NCBI GenBank assembly: GCA_020746105.1
Contig: CM036617.1
Span: 204,559,971 to 204,623,970, forward strand
DNA: 64,000 nt
Direction: 5' to 3'
Source: Trogon surrucura
Lineage: Eukaryota > Chordata > Aves > Trogoniformes > Trogonidae
Shown here: positions 26,932 to 36,289 of the stretch, piece after piece
How positions within the stretch are numbered: the stretch's first letter is position 1
How the letters are laid out: each line of letters starts with the position of its first letter
Translations under genes and position numbers: made by a program
The notes under the pieces: generated by a model
What the model saw: only the letters and a program-made list of their open reading frames with translations
What the model was told of the DNA's origin: nothing
Databases searched by the model: none

Positions 26932-29673
26932 CTACACTAGAGCGCACAGGAACGCGTCCAGGCGGGTTTTGAATGTCTCAAGAGATGGAGATTCCACAAC
27001 CTCCCTAGGCAGCCTGTTCCAGTGCTCAGTCACCCTCACAGTGAAAAAGTTTTTTCTCATATTTTTCTGGAACCTCCTGTGTTCCAGCTTCCACCCATTG
27101 CCCCTTGTCCTGTCAGTGGACGCCGCTGAAAAGAGCCTGGCTCCATCCTCCTGACATTCCCCCTTGACATATTTATAAACATTGATGAGGTCACCCCTCA
27201 GCCTCCTCTTCTCCAAGCTAAAGAGATCCAGCTCCTTCAGCCTTTCCTCATAAGGGAGATGCTCCACTCCCTTCACCATCTTTGTGGCTCTACGCTGGAC
27301 TCTCTCAAGCAGCTCCCTGTCCTTCTTGAACTGAGGGGCCCAGAACTGGACACAATATTCCAGATGCGGCCTCACCAGGGCAGAGTAGAGGGGCAGGAGG
27401 ACCTCTCTTGACCTACTTGCTACTCCCCTTCTAATACACCCCAGGATGCCATTGGCCTTCTTGGCCACGAGGGCACACTGCTGGCTCATGGTCATCCTGC
27501 TGTCCACTAGAACCCCCAGGTCCCTTTCCCCTGCACTGCTCTCCAGCAGGGCAGTCCCCAACCTATATTGGCACATGGGGTTATTTTTTCCCAAGTGCAA
27601 AACTCTACACTTGCCCTTATTAAACTTCATCAGATTTCTCCCCGCCCAGCCCTCCAGCCTGTCCAGGTCTCTCTGAATGGCTGCACAGCCTTCTGGTGTG
27701 TCAACCACTCCCCCCAACTTCGTATCATCAGCAAACTTGCTGACAACATTCTCTAATCCCTCATCCAGATCGTTGATGAATATATTAAACAGCACCGGCC
27801 CAAGCACTGACCCCTGAGGGACCCCACTAGACACAGGCATCCAGCCAGACTCGGCCCCATTGACCACAACCCTCTGGCTTCTTCCCTTCAACCAGTTCTC
27901 GACCCACCTCACTACTTGGTCATCCAGACCACACTTCCTCAGTTTACCTATGAGGATGCTGTGGGAGACGGTGTCAAAGGCCTTGCTGATGTCCAGGTAG
28001 ACCACGTCCACTGCATGGCCACCATCCATCCACCTGGTTATGTCTTCGTAAAAGGCTATCAGGTTGGTCAAACATGACTTCCCCTTGGCAAAGCCATGCT
28101 GACTGCCCCTAATAACCTTCTTATCCTTGATATGCCTAGAGACAGTGTCAAGGATAAGATGTTCCATCACCTTTCCAGGGATGGAGGTGAGGCTGACCGG
28201 TCTGTAGTTACTCGGGTCATCCTTCCTGCCCTTCTTATAGACTGGAGTGACATTCGCTTTCCTCCAGTCTTCAGGCACCTCACCTGTTGCCCACGACTTA
28301 CCAAAGATGATGGAAAGTGGCCTAGCAATGACTCCCGCCAGCTCCCTCAGCACCCGTGGGTGCATCCCATCAGGGCCCATGGATTTATGAATGTCCAAGT
28401 GTTCAAACTGATCCTTAACCCACTCCTCATCAATCAGGGTAGACTCCTCCTTTGTCATGACTTCCTCTGGGGCCTTAGGGGACTGAGGCTCCTGAGGATG
28501 GTCTCCAACAGTGTAGACAGAGGCAAAGAAGGCATTCAGCAACTCTGCCTTCTTTCTGTCCTCTGTCTCCAGGGCACCCACCTCATTCAACAGAGGGCCT
28601 ACATTGCCTCTAGTGTTAGTTTTGTCAGCAATGTATTTGAAGAAGCCCTTTCTGTTGTCTTTGACCTCCCTTGCAAGTTTTAACTCCAAGGAGGCCTTAG
28701 CTTTTCTGATTGCCTCCCTGCACTCCCTGACAGCTGCCCTGTACTCCACCCAAGTGGTCAGCCCTTCCTTCCACAATTTAAACACCCTCCCCTTCCACCT
28801 GAGTCTGCCCAGCAGATCCCTGGTTAACCAAGCAGGTCTCCTGGATCTCTTTCTTGATTTCCTACCTGATGGGATGCACTGATCCTGAGCTTCAAAGAAG
28901 TGGTCTTTGAATGCCAACCAACTGTCTTGGGCCCCTTTACCTTTCAGCTCCCTGTCCCACGGGGTATCCCCCAGTAATTGCTTGAAGAGGCCAAAGTTGG
29001 CCCTTCTGAAGTCCAGAGTTGCGATCCTGCTTGCTATTCTGTTTTTACCGCACAGGATCCTGAACTCCACCATCTCATGGTCGCTGCAGCCAAGGTTGCC
29101 CTCAACCTTCACTGCTTCAACCAGTCCTTCCTTGTTGGTGAACACAAGGTCCAGCAGCGCTCCTCTCCTGGTAGGCTCATCTACCATTTGCATCAAAAAG
29201 TTATCATCGATGCACTGGAGGAACCTCCTGGACTGAGGATGGCTGGCTGTGTGGGACTTCCAGCAAACGTCTGGGTAGTTGAAATCCCCCATGAGAACCA
29301 GGGCCTGGGACTGAGAGGCTGCTGTCATCTGCCTGTAAAAGGCCTCATCAACTTCCACCTCCTGATCAGGTGGTCTATAGTAGACACCCACCACAGTGTC
29401 ACCTAAGCTAGCCTGCCCCTTAATTCTCACCCATAAACTCTCTACTTGCTCCTCATCTGCTGCTCGATGGATCTGAATACACTCCAGTTGCTCTCTCACG
29501 TACAGAGCAACTCCCCCACCTCGCCTCATCAACCTGTCTTTCCTAAAGAGAACATAACCATCAAGGCCCACATTCCAGTTATGTGAGCTGTCCCACCACG
29601 TCTCTGTAATTGCAATAAGATCATAGTTCTCCAGTCGAACATAGACTTCTAATTCTCCCTGCTTATTCCCCAT
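26932..29673 (-). CDS. CR1 ORF2: endonuclease and reverse transcriptase
   Basis: The 913 codons from the first ATG are without interruption. The endonuclease part (about residues 1-215) shows [34 protein letters not shown] and the catalytic GCSDHEM. After a linker of about 200 residues, RT motifs follow: [30 protein letters not shown] and the catalytic FADD. A C-terminal region ends [19 protein letters not shown]. The product nicks target DNA and reverse-transcribes the CR1 RNA at the nick. The first conserved endonuclease motif, LYTNARS, lies directly upstream of the first ATG, and the frame stays open to 29,829, overlapping the ORF1 stop. The true protein therefore probably begins upstream of this Met, perhaps by frameshifting from ORF1. 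All catalytic motifs I can recognise are present. Confidence 0.95.
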   Translation of the reverse strand: MGNKQGELEVYVRLENYDLIAITETWWDSSHNWNVGLDGYVLFRKDRLMRRGGGVALYVREQLECIQIHRAADEEQVESLWVRIKGQASLGDTVVGVYYRPPDQEVEVDEAFYRQMTAASQSQALVLMGDFNYPDVCWKSHTASHPQSRRFLQCIDDNFLMQMVDEPTRRGALLDLVFTNKEGLVEAVKVEGNLGCSDHEMVEFRILCGKNRIASRIATLDFRRANFGLFKQLLGDTPWDRELKGKGAQDSWLAFKDHFFEAQDQCIPSGRKSRKRSRRPAWLTRDLLGRLRWKGRVFKLWKEGLTTWVEYRAAVRECREAIRKAKASLELKLAREVKDNRKGFFKYIADKTNTRGNVGPLLNEVGALETEDRKKAELLNAFFASVYTVGDHPQEPQSPKAPEEVMTKEESTLIDEEWVKDQFEHLDIHKSMGPDGMHPRVLRELAGVIARPLSIIFGKSWATGEVPEDWRKANVTPVYKKGRKDDPSNYRPVSLTSIPGKVMEHLILDTVSRHIKDKKVIRGSQHGFAKGKSCLTNLIAFYEDITRWMDGGHAVDVVYLDISKAFDTVSHSILIGKLRKCGLDDQVVRWVENWLKGRSQRVVVNGAESGWMPVSSGVPQGSVLGPVLFNIFINDLDEGLENVVSKFADDTKLGGVVDTPEGCAAIQRDLDRLEGWAGRNLMKFNKGKCRVLHLGKNNPMCQYRLGTALLESSAGERDLGVLVDSRMTMSQQCALVAKKANGILGCIRRGVASRSREVLLPLYSALVRPHLEYCVQFWAPQFKKDRELLERVQRRATKMVKGVEHLPYEERLKELDLFSLEKRRLRGDLINVYKYVKGECQEDGARLFSAASTDRTRGNGWKLEHRRFQKNMRKNFFTVRVTEHWNRLPREVVESPSLETFKTRLDAFLCALV

Positions 29674-29816
29674 GCTTCTTGCATTGGTGTACAGACACTT
29701 CAGAGATTTAATGGAGCATCTGTTACCGTTGCTTGTGCATTTTTTGCCTAACCCTGGGATACTTCCCCTTGGCTCATGTGTAGAGACTCGGGTTTTATCC
29801 CCTTCCCCCTTCCAAC

Positions 29817-30737
29817 TTAGTTTAAAGCCCTATCTATTAATCCTGCCAACTCTCCAGCAAGAATTCTCCTCCCTCTCTTAGACAGGTCTACACCATCTAT
29901 ATCTCTCATGCCCAGTACTGCATAAACTTCCCCGTGATCATAATACCCAAAACGTTGTTGGAGGCACCAGTCTTTAAGCCATGCATTAACTGCATCTACT
30001 TTTCTTTTCCTTTCACTATTCCTGTCACCTACTAATGGGATAGATGAGAAAACTACCTGTGCCCCCGATCCTTTGATCACCTGGCCCAACAACTTAAAGT
30101 CCTTTTTAATTCTCTGAGTACTTCTATGATTGATCTCGTCACTGCCAGCCTGGACAATCAACAATGGGTAATAATCAGTGGGACTCACCAGCCTGGGAAG
30201 TTTTTTAGTAATGTCCCTAATCCGAGCTCCAGGGAGGCAACAGACTTCCCTGTGGACTGGGTCTGGACGGCAAATGGGACCCTCTGTTCCCCTCAGGATG
30301 GAGTCACCAATGACAACTACCCTCCTTTTCTTTTTAATTGAACTAGTCCTGATGCATAGGTCTGATTTGGTCAGCGAAGTCAACCTTACGTCTCCACATT
30401 CATTCACCTCTTCTTTTCCATGGCTCTCCTCTTCCAGAGCACTGTACCTGTTCTGTAGAGGCAACTGAGCAGGTGAGGGAGGCTGGGCATGGACCCGCCT
30501 TCCTCTCCGAGCCAGGACTCGTTTCCATTCCCCCTCATCACCTTGGTCCCCTCCTTTGACCTCATGGCCAGAGGGGAGAGGATCCCCTGATGCATGTGGA
30601 GAGTGCTGTGTGTGCATCAGGGACTGGCTCCACCAATCTATCTCTCTTTCACACTCCCTAATGCTCCTCAGCCTCTCCACTTCTTCTTTTAGCTCTACCA
30701 CAAGATGGAGGAGATCATCCAACTGACCGCACCTCAC
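29817..30737 (-). CDS. CR1 ORF1: coiled-coil and GDSL-esterase protein
   Basis: The annotated frame is 306 codons and opens with [20 protein letters not shown], a Cys motif followed by a leucine-rich coiled coil. A charged middle leads to an SGNH/GDSL-type esterase domain from about residue 139: [11 protein letters not shown] with the nucleophile Ser, then VQAGSDEIN, and the C-terminal block DGVDLSKRG, ending LIDRALN. CR1-family ORF1 proteins are known to pair a Cys-containing or PHD region with this esterase. The usual catalytic His of the DGVH block is Asp here, which may cripple the esterase. The frame is open upstream to 30,833 without an ATG, and the first Met is codon 41, so the true N-terminus is probably lost to 5' truncation. 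Confidence 0.85.
   Translation of the reverse strand: MRCGQLDDLLHLVVELKEEVERLRSIRECEREIDWWSQSLMHTQHSPHASGDPLPSGHEVKGGDQGDEGEWKRVLARRGRRVHAQPPSPAQLPLQNRYSALEEESHGKEEVNECGDVRLTSLTKSDLCIRTSSIKKKRRVVVIGDSILRGTEGPICRPDPVHREVCCLPGARIRDITKKLPRLVSPTDYYPLLIVQAGSDEINHRSTQRIKKDFKLLGQVIKGSGAQVVFSSIPLVGDRNSERKRKVDAVNAWLKDWCLQQRFGYYDHGEVYAVLGMRDIDGVDLSKRGRRILAGELAGLIDRALN
29820..29826 (-). promoter_or_regulatory. Candidate -1 ribosomal frameshift heptamer between CR1 ORF1 and ORF2
   Basis: Read on the minus strand, the ORF1 end is GCT TTA AAC TAA. The phase is T TTA AAC, exactly the X XXY YYZ slippery form, and it directly abuts the ORF1 stop at 29,817-29,819. A -1 slip would continue CTA AGT TGG in the ORF2 frame, which is open from 29,829 onward and runs 49 codons to the first ORF2 ATG. 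G-rich tracts (GGAAGGGGGAAGGGG) start a few bases downstream and could act as a structured stimulator. Function is inferred. Confidence 0.5.
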
Positions 30738-30803
30738 ACAGATCGACCCAGAAGAGGTAGCAGCAATATCAGACTGTCTTCTCAGTCCTCTAGAGTCAGC
30801 CAG

Positions 30804-31490
30804 TGTAAGGTTTGACTGAGTATTATAAAAGATTTATCGGAAGACGTGGTTGAGCTGACATCTCTGAACTCTTGTGGGATTTCATGGAGCAACACACGTC
30901 AGGTTGTGTTTCATTGTGCAGGGATGTTATTCTCCCATACTGGCATCTCCCCAGCTCTGTCACTGAGCACTCACAATTGAGATTTAAGGTATAGATGTGT
31001 GTTGGCTAAACCATGCATTATATCCTGTGTGTCCTGCTAGAGTCTCAGTCACTGTGCTCAGTGAGCTCCAGTACGAGATCTCACTTAGATTCTCAGGTTG
31101 TAATTAAGTGAGATTGCACTAAGAATTGAGCTTATTTTTAGCAAGGTGGGAAAAGTCATTTTTCATCTTCTGAGACTCAGTTCTCTCCGTCGAGTCAGCC
31201 AGCTAAGACACTTCCACCAGGATGTTGAGTTACACAACCAAAGATTGTAGCGCCTTGTACTTACAAGAATGGGTGTGATATCATCCGGGGTTGGAAGCCC
31301 GAGCTGAAACAGCAGCCGCAATGGATTGACAAGCAGAGTCACTGAGACAGTCACAGGGAGAGAGGCCTTGGGCACAGCAAATGCACTCACCTGCAATCCA
31401 GTCCAAAGTCCTGACCCCGAAGGACAACACAGACACAGCTCCTTCCAGCAGCTCCTGTATGAGCTGGCTCAAACCTGCTGCTGACAGTTA
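30804..31490 (-). repeat. Unclassified block upstream of the CR1, LTR-like ends
   Basis: In the minus orientation this block starts TGTCAGCAGCAGG and ends ATACTCAGTCAAACCTTACA. The TG...CA ends, length of about 690 bases, and an ATAAAT motif near the end are LTR-like. No retroviral genes are visible. The motif CTGGCTGACTC occurs both at its 3' boundary and again near 31,199. Identity is not established. Confidence 0.25.
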
Positions 31491-34400
31491 TTTTCATTCT
31501 TATAGATAGCAATAAGCTGTATATACGGCAGAGCAGTATTTGGTATAAATCAGTTCACTGAAACTCGGCCAACTTGTGTCAGGGCTGAAATAAACCTGAA
31601 AAGAATAAGTCATCCATCCCAATTATTTTATTTTTATTTCAGCAGTGCTAAAATAATTCAAATGAGAGTAGATCTTGACAGCAAAGAAAGCTTCCGTGGC
31701 AGAGAGCTTGCTCACAGGCACAGGGACAGGCTAGCAGGAGGGCAAGGGCACAGTGAGGAGGAACATGCCGAGGGACCTCACCAGGCTCTGGGGGGCAGAT
31801 AGCAAGTGCCTGTCCCTGTCCCCCCTGCCCTGCCCCGTAATGACACCCTGCGATATGCTCAGTCTTCGGCAGGTACCAGTGGTCACCGATTAATGAGGTA
31901 CAGCCTATATGTGCATGGGGCTCATGGTGAGAGGATGTGACAACACCATGCACAGCCATTTGTAGGTGACTTTGGGTGGTGGAGATTTATGCCTGATGCT
32001 TTGCTCTGCTTGGCATAGGTCATGGCTGTTTTCTAGGCAAACCTAGCCCTACAGGATGTTGTCTGTGACCTCTACTCCCATATTTCATGGTCTGCAATAG
32101 CAGCAGGCTGTAGGCAGGACCCAGCAGGCAGGGTATGGTGACTGTTTCAGTTCACCACTAAAGCCACAGGGAGCATGGGGCAAAACCTGGACACCTCTAG
32201 CTTGGACTTTACAGATACTCCTCTCTGATTTATCACTGGCAAACCCAGCATGTTGATGAAGTTTTCAGAGAAGATCCTGGTAACTGCCTCCATTTCATTT
32301 TCTGCAGGTCTTTAATTGTTTCCAGACACGTGAGTGGAACCCCTTGTTGCAGTCTGTTTCTGCCAACGTAAAACGAGAGTGCCAGTATCTGTTTATATCC
32401 TACCTCGTCCCCCACAGCTTTTCAGCTTCTCCAGCCAAGTGCTGGCCTCATCACATCTCTGTCAGGCTCAAAATCCTTTCTGCAGTGCTTCCTCAAGCCT
32501 CCCACTCTTTCTTCTGCTCCTCACTGCAGGTGGCTTTGGCCAGCTCTTCCCTAACAGGCAAGGAGGTACCATTTTCCCCTCTCTTTGAGCACTTGTCTCC
32601 AGAAGTAGATTAAACTTGAAGAAATGAAACTTTTATTGGTCTTAAAGCCCTTCACCACAAAGCCCAGGTGAAAAGGCCTCAAAGGACTGCTTGTCATGCT
32701 ACTGCAATGGAAGAAATTGAACACTTAGGGTGCAGTTGAAAGGGGAGTTGCCGTCCCCCCACACACTGGCAGCTGTAAAACCCCAGCACTTGATGAAATA
32801 ACATCACTTGGCTTTACTCCACTCTGCCTGGATGACTAGTGCAGGTGCTGGTATCTCTCATCACTGGAGGGAAGCGCAATTTCCGTACTATAAGCCAGCT
32901 GACCTGAGCTAGGAAGAAATGACCTACATCCCAGGAGTGCACATTTCTCTCCTTTCACAATGGATGGAGTCTGAAAACCTTCCTTGAAGACCAGTATCTA
33001 AAATTAGGAAGGTTTGTAGTAGGTAGGACATGGTAGAGGAGGAACACAGACCCATAGAGGGCCCATCCAGCAGTGCCTGGTGGCTGTGCATCCCCCAGGA
33101 GATCACCTCCAGCAGTTCTATGGAGGCTATTAGCTGTTTGCCATGGCAGCTGCTGTGCTGAAAGATGCTGCACCACATGTGGTCCATCTCAGCATGCCAG
33201 AGGCTGGCACAGACCTGTGCTTTCCCAATGCTTGCCAGAACTAGGGATATACCTCAGCCAAAAGCCCTTCCAGAGCTACAGCCCTTCTGGGCTTCCTTTT
33301 ATCATCTTTTCATATTTTAAGGCAGAAATTCTGCCAGAGCTATCTCTCAGCAAGGTATATCTGAAAGCAGCACATCAGGGACTTTGATCATACCCTCTTG
33401 GGCAGCGGAGAACTCCTTGAGAAAATTATTCCCATGGCTCTGCTCTTAGTCACCAGCTCAACTGGCAGTGCTGTCTTGCCTTCTCCATGGGATGCTTTTC
33501 CACTGAAAGAAAAAACTCAGAGCTTGTTTGAGTCCCACAGAGAGCAAGACAAACCCATCTCTGGGGAAAAAAAAAGAAGAAACAAGAGTGTGCAAGTTTT
33601 GTAGGGAGCTTTCACAGACACCTGACATCAGTCATACACCTCTGTCCTGTCTGCAGCCACTGGCAGATATTTTTCGCCCTTCCCAAATCTGTCCTGGAAG
33701 AGCTTGTCTCTCTGCTGTTCAGAGACCATGGGCACAGGCAGGAGCTTGAGAACATCCTTAGACTTCAGGAGCTTCAGCTTTACTTGCCTGCAGCACCAAA
33801 AAAGAAATACCTAAGCTGCTTGGCTTTTCTTCTCTTTCACTAAGCCGTGACAGGACCATCATGAAGCTGGGTAAATTCAGCCAACAGCTTCTCAGGGATT
33901 CAGTTCATGCCTAGCTACAGTGGTGATGAAGTGGCCTACACACACCCTTTCATCTTATGGTCTAGAAATATATCCTTCCTCTCACCCTGCCTCCTGTAAG
34001 GAAAGAGATAAGGAAAGCACAGATCCCTGAAGCTTATGGAAGGCAGCTAAATATCACTATAGACTGACCAAACATTGTATTCTGCCATCCTCACTCGCCC
34101 TCCAGTTTTTCTTCTAACAACACTGGTCAAGCCCACGGTGCTGATGTGGGTGTACTCCCATGAGCATATTCTGCAGCAGAGTTTTGATGCTGTTGCAAGG
34201 TGGGTGTTAGCTTCACCCAGCATCAACATTTTGAAGGGGAGAGCACAGTTCTCTCTTCTACAAATATCTTGGAAATGCCCTGAGGCAGGCAAATCTGTGC
34301 ACTTGCACAGAGACAGCAGGAGGATTAGGGACAGTTGTTTGAAGCCTGATTCATTTGTCCTGCTGCTGAAGGGCTTATTGCCATCGCACCGGTGTTGCAG

Positions 34401-34967
34401 GGGCAGAAGATGGCTCCATTTGGGTTTGGCTTCTCTTAGCTATGAGAGCACAGTGCTGTCATCAGGCAGCAGGCTGTGTTCCTTCTTCTGTGTTTAGATC
34501 CCAGAGATTCAGGTTCCTTTGATTCTTCTTGCAAGGCATACCCCATACCTTTCAAGTTATTTCATAAGGTACTTGTGGGAGCAGAATCTGACATGCTGCA
34601 TCTCTCCCTAAAACTAACATGTTCCTACTACAGTGGGAGTTTGGGGGATTAGTAGCACTTAATTACACAGTTCTTTGAGTAGTATAAATCTTCCTCATAC
34701 ACAGGTTGGAAGAGTCACAAGCTAATGACAAATATTTGTTCTCTTTAATTATGTGTAGCAAGGGAGGACAGCCCAGCTCCCTCCAGCTTTCCTCCTCCAT
34801 CACTCTGACAGCTTCAACACCACCTGCTCTTAGAGCAAAGCAGGCAAAGAAAAAAATACACAGTGATTTTTGGACCAGGCATCACAGGCTTATAATATGA
34901 GAGCATGCACTTTATAAGTACCAGTAAGGAGCTTGAGCACATCTAAGACATCACTGACCTTCCCCAT
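31491..34967. other. Intergenic DNA, nothing recognised
   Basis: Only short frames without domains are present. I see no CR1 tail, tandem repeat or RNA gene. Confidence 0.55.
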
Positions 34968-35766
34968 CATAGAATTATAGAATTATTTAGGTTGGAACAG
35001 ACCTTTAAGATCATTGAATTCAGCTTAACACTGCCAAGGCAACTACTAAACCATGTCTCAAGCACATTTACACATCTTTTAAATAACCTCAGGGATGGTG
35101 ACTCCACCACTTCCCTGGGTAGCCTGTTCCAATGCTTGACAACCCTTTCAGTGAGGACATTTATCCTAATGTCCAATATAAACCTCCCCTGACATAACTT
35201 GAGGCCAGTTCCTCTTGTCCTATCACTTGTTACTTGCGAAAAGTATAACCTCCTTTCAGGTAGTTGAAGAGAGCACCATTCCTGATCCAGGCCAGGATGC
35301 CATTGGCCTTCTTCGCCACCTGGGCACACTGCTGGCTCCTGCTCAGCCAGCTGTCAACCAGCATCCCCAGGTCCTTTTCCTCCAGGCTTTCCAGCCACTC
35401 TCCCTAAGCCTGTTTCATTGTCTGGAGATGTTGTGACTCAAGTGCCAGACCCAGTACTTGGCCTTGTTGAACCTCATACAGTTGGCCTTGACCATCAATC
35501 CACCCTGTCCAGGTCCCTCTGCAGAGACTTTCTACTCTTGACCAGATCAACACTCACATCCAACTCGGTGTCGTCTGCAGACTTGCCGAGCGTGCGCTCA
35601 ATCCTCTCATCCAAATCATTGATGAAAATGTTAAACAGGACTGGGACTAGTACTGAGCCCTGGGGAACACCTCTTGTGACCAGCTGCCAATAGGATTTAA
35701 CTACATTCATCACCACTCTTTGGGCCTGGCCATCCAGCCAGTTTTTTACCCAGCAGAGTAACATCT
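34968..35766 (-). mobile_element. Old CR1 LINE, truncated copy
   Basis: The plus-strand left edge has CATAGAATTATAGAATTATT and GGTTGGAACAGACC, the antisense CR1 3' terminus of a diverged subfamily. The minus strand reads RT fragments [36 protein letters not shown] and ADDTELD, then [11 protein letters not shown] nearer the tail. Frames are broken by indels and stops. It is clearly older than the copy at 26.8-30.8 kb. Confidence 0.9.
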
Positions 35767-36154
35767 CTTGCCTTCTTAACCTTCACTTGCCTTTTAGAAG
35801 GTTCACCCACAGCAAATAGTTCAGCTGAAGTAGTGAGGTAAGGTGTTATTTCTGGTTGCTGAAGGAGTTCTAGATGTTGCGGAGCTCTTAGGCATCTCTG
35901 CATTTTTGCCAAAGCCAAACAGAAATGAAGGGAACTGTAGCTGTTGTCATTTGCGAAACGCTACAGGAGTTGAAGGCAAAGCCATACTTGACAGCATCTA
36001 TGGGAAGAATTTTGATGTAAATATGCATGAAAAAAGACTACCAGCAGTGAGCAGATGGACATCAGCACCTTTGTTGAAGCAGGATGGTTTGTTGTGACCC
36101 ACCTGACCTTTGGGTACAGAAAGCTCATCTGAACAGAGTGAGGGCACTTCTCCA
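35767..36154. other. Unique spacer between two CR1 fragments
   Basis: No coding or repeat signal is recognised in this 388-base spacer. Confidence 0.5.
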
Positions 36155-36289
36155 TAACTGGAGTCTTCAAGGTTAAGGTTTGACAGGACTTTGAGCAACC
36201 TAATCTTGTGATAGATGTCCCATGGCAGGCGGGGGTGAACTAGCTGATCTTTGGAGGTTCTTTCCAATCCAAACCATTCTGTGATTCTA
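36155..36289 (+). mobile_element. CR1 LINE, short old 3' end
   Basis: The tail reads GACAGGACTTTGAGCAACCT, then TAGCTGATCTTTGGAGGTTC, then CAAACCATTCTGTGATTCTA, a diverged CR1 3' terminus in plus orientation. It contains only the last coding bases and the 3' UTR. Confidence 0.85.

Larger units (their letters stand above)
26840..30833 (-). mobile_element. Nearly full-length CR1 LINE with intact ORF2
   Basis: This is the most complete retrotransposon in the window, about 4 kb on the minus strand. From its 5' side it carries an ORF1 frame (coiled coil, then GDSL-type esterase), a short overlap with ORF2, and an uninterrupted ORF2 (APE-type endonuclease plus reverse transcriptase). A short 3' UTR ends in three ATTCTGTG octamers at about 26,843-26,868. 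Full-length CR1 is about 4.5 kb by established knowledge, so the 5' end is probably truncated inside ORF1. The exact 5' edge between 30,760 and 30,833 is uncertain. ORF2 has no stop or frameshift, so the insertion is young. Confidence 0.95.

Noticed and set aside
28096-28683. 195-codon plus-strand frame inside the CR1
   Set aside because: It is the antisense of the intact CR1 ORF2, as are the other plus-strand frames at 26.8-30.5 kb.
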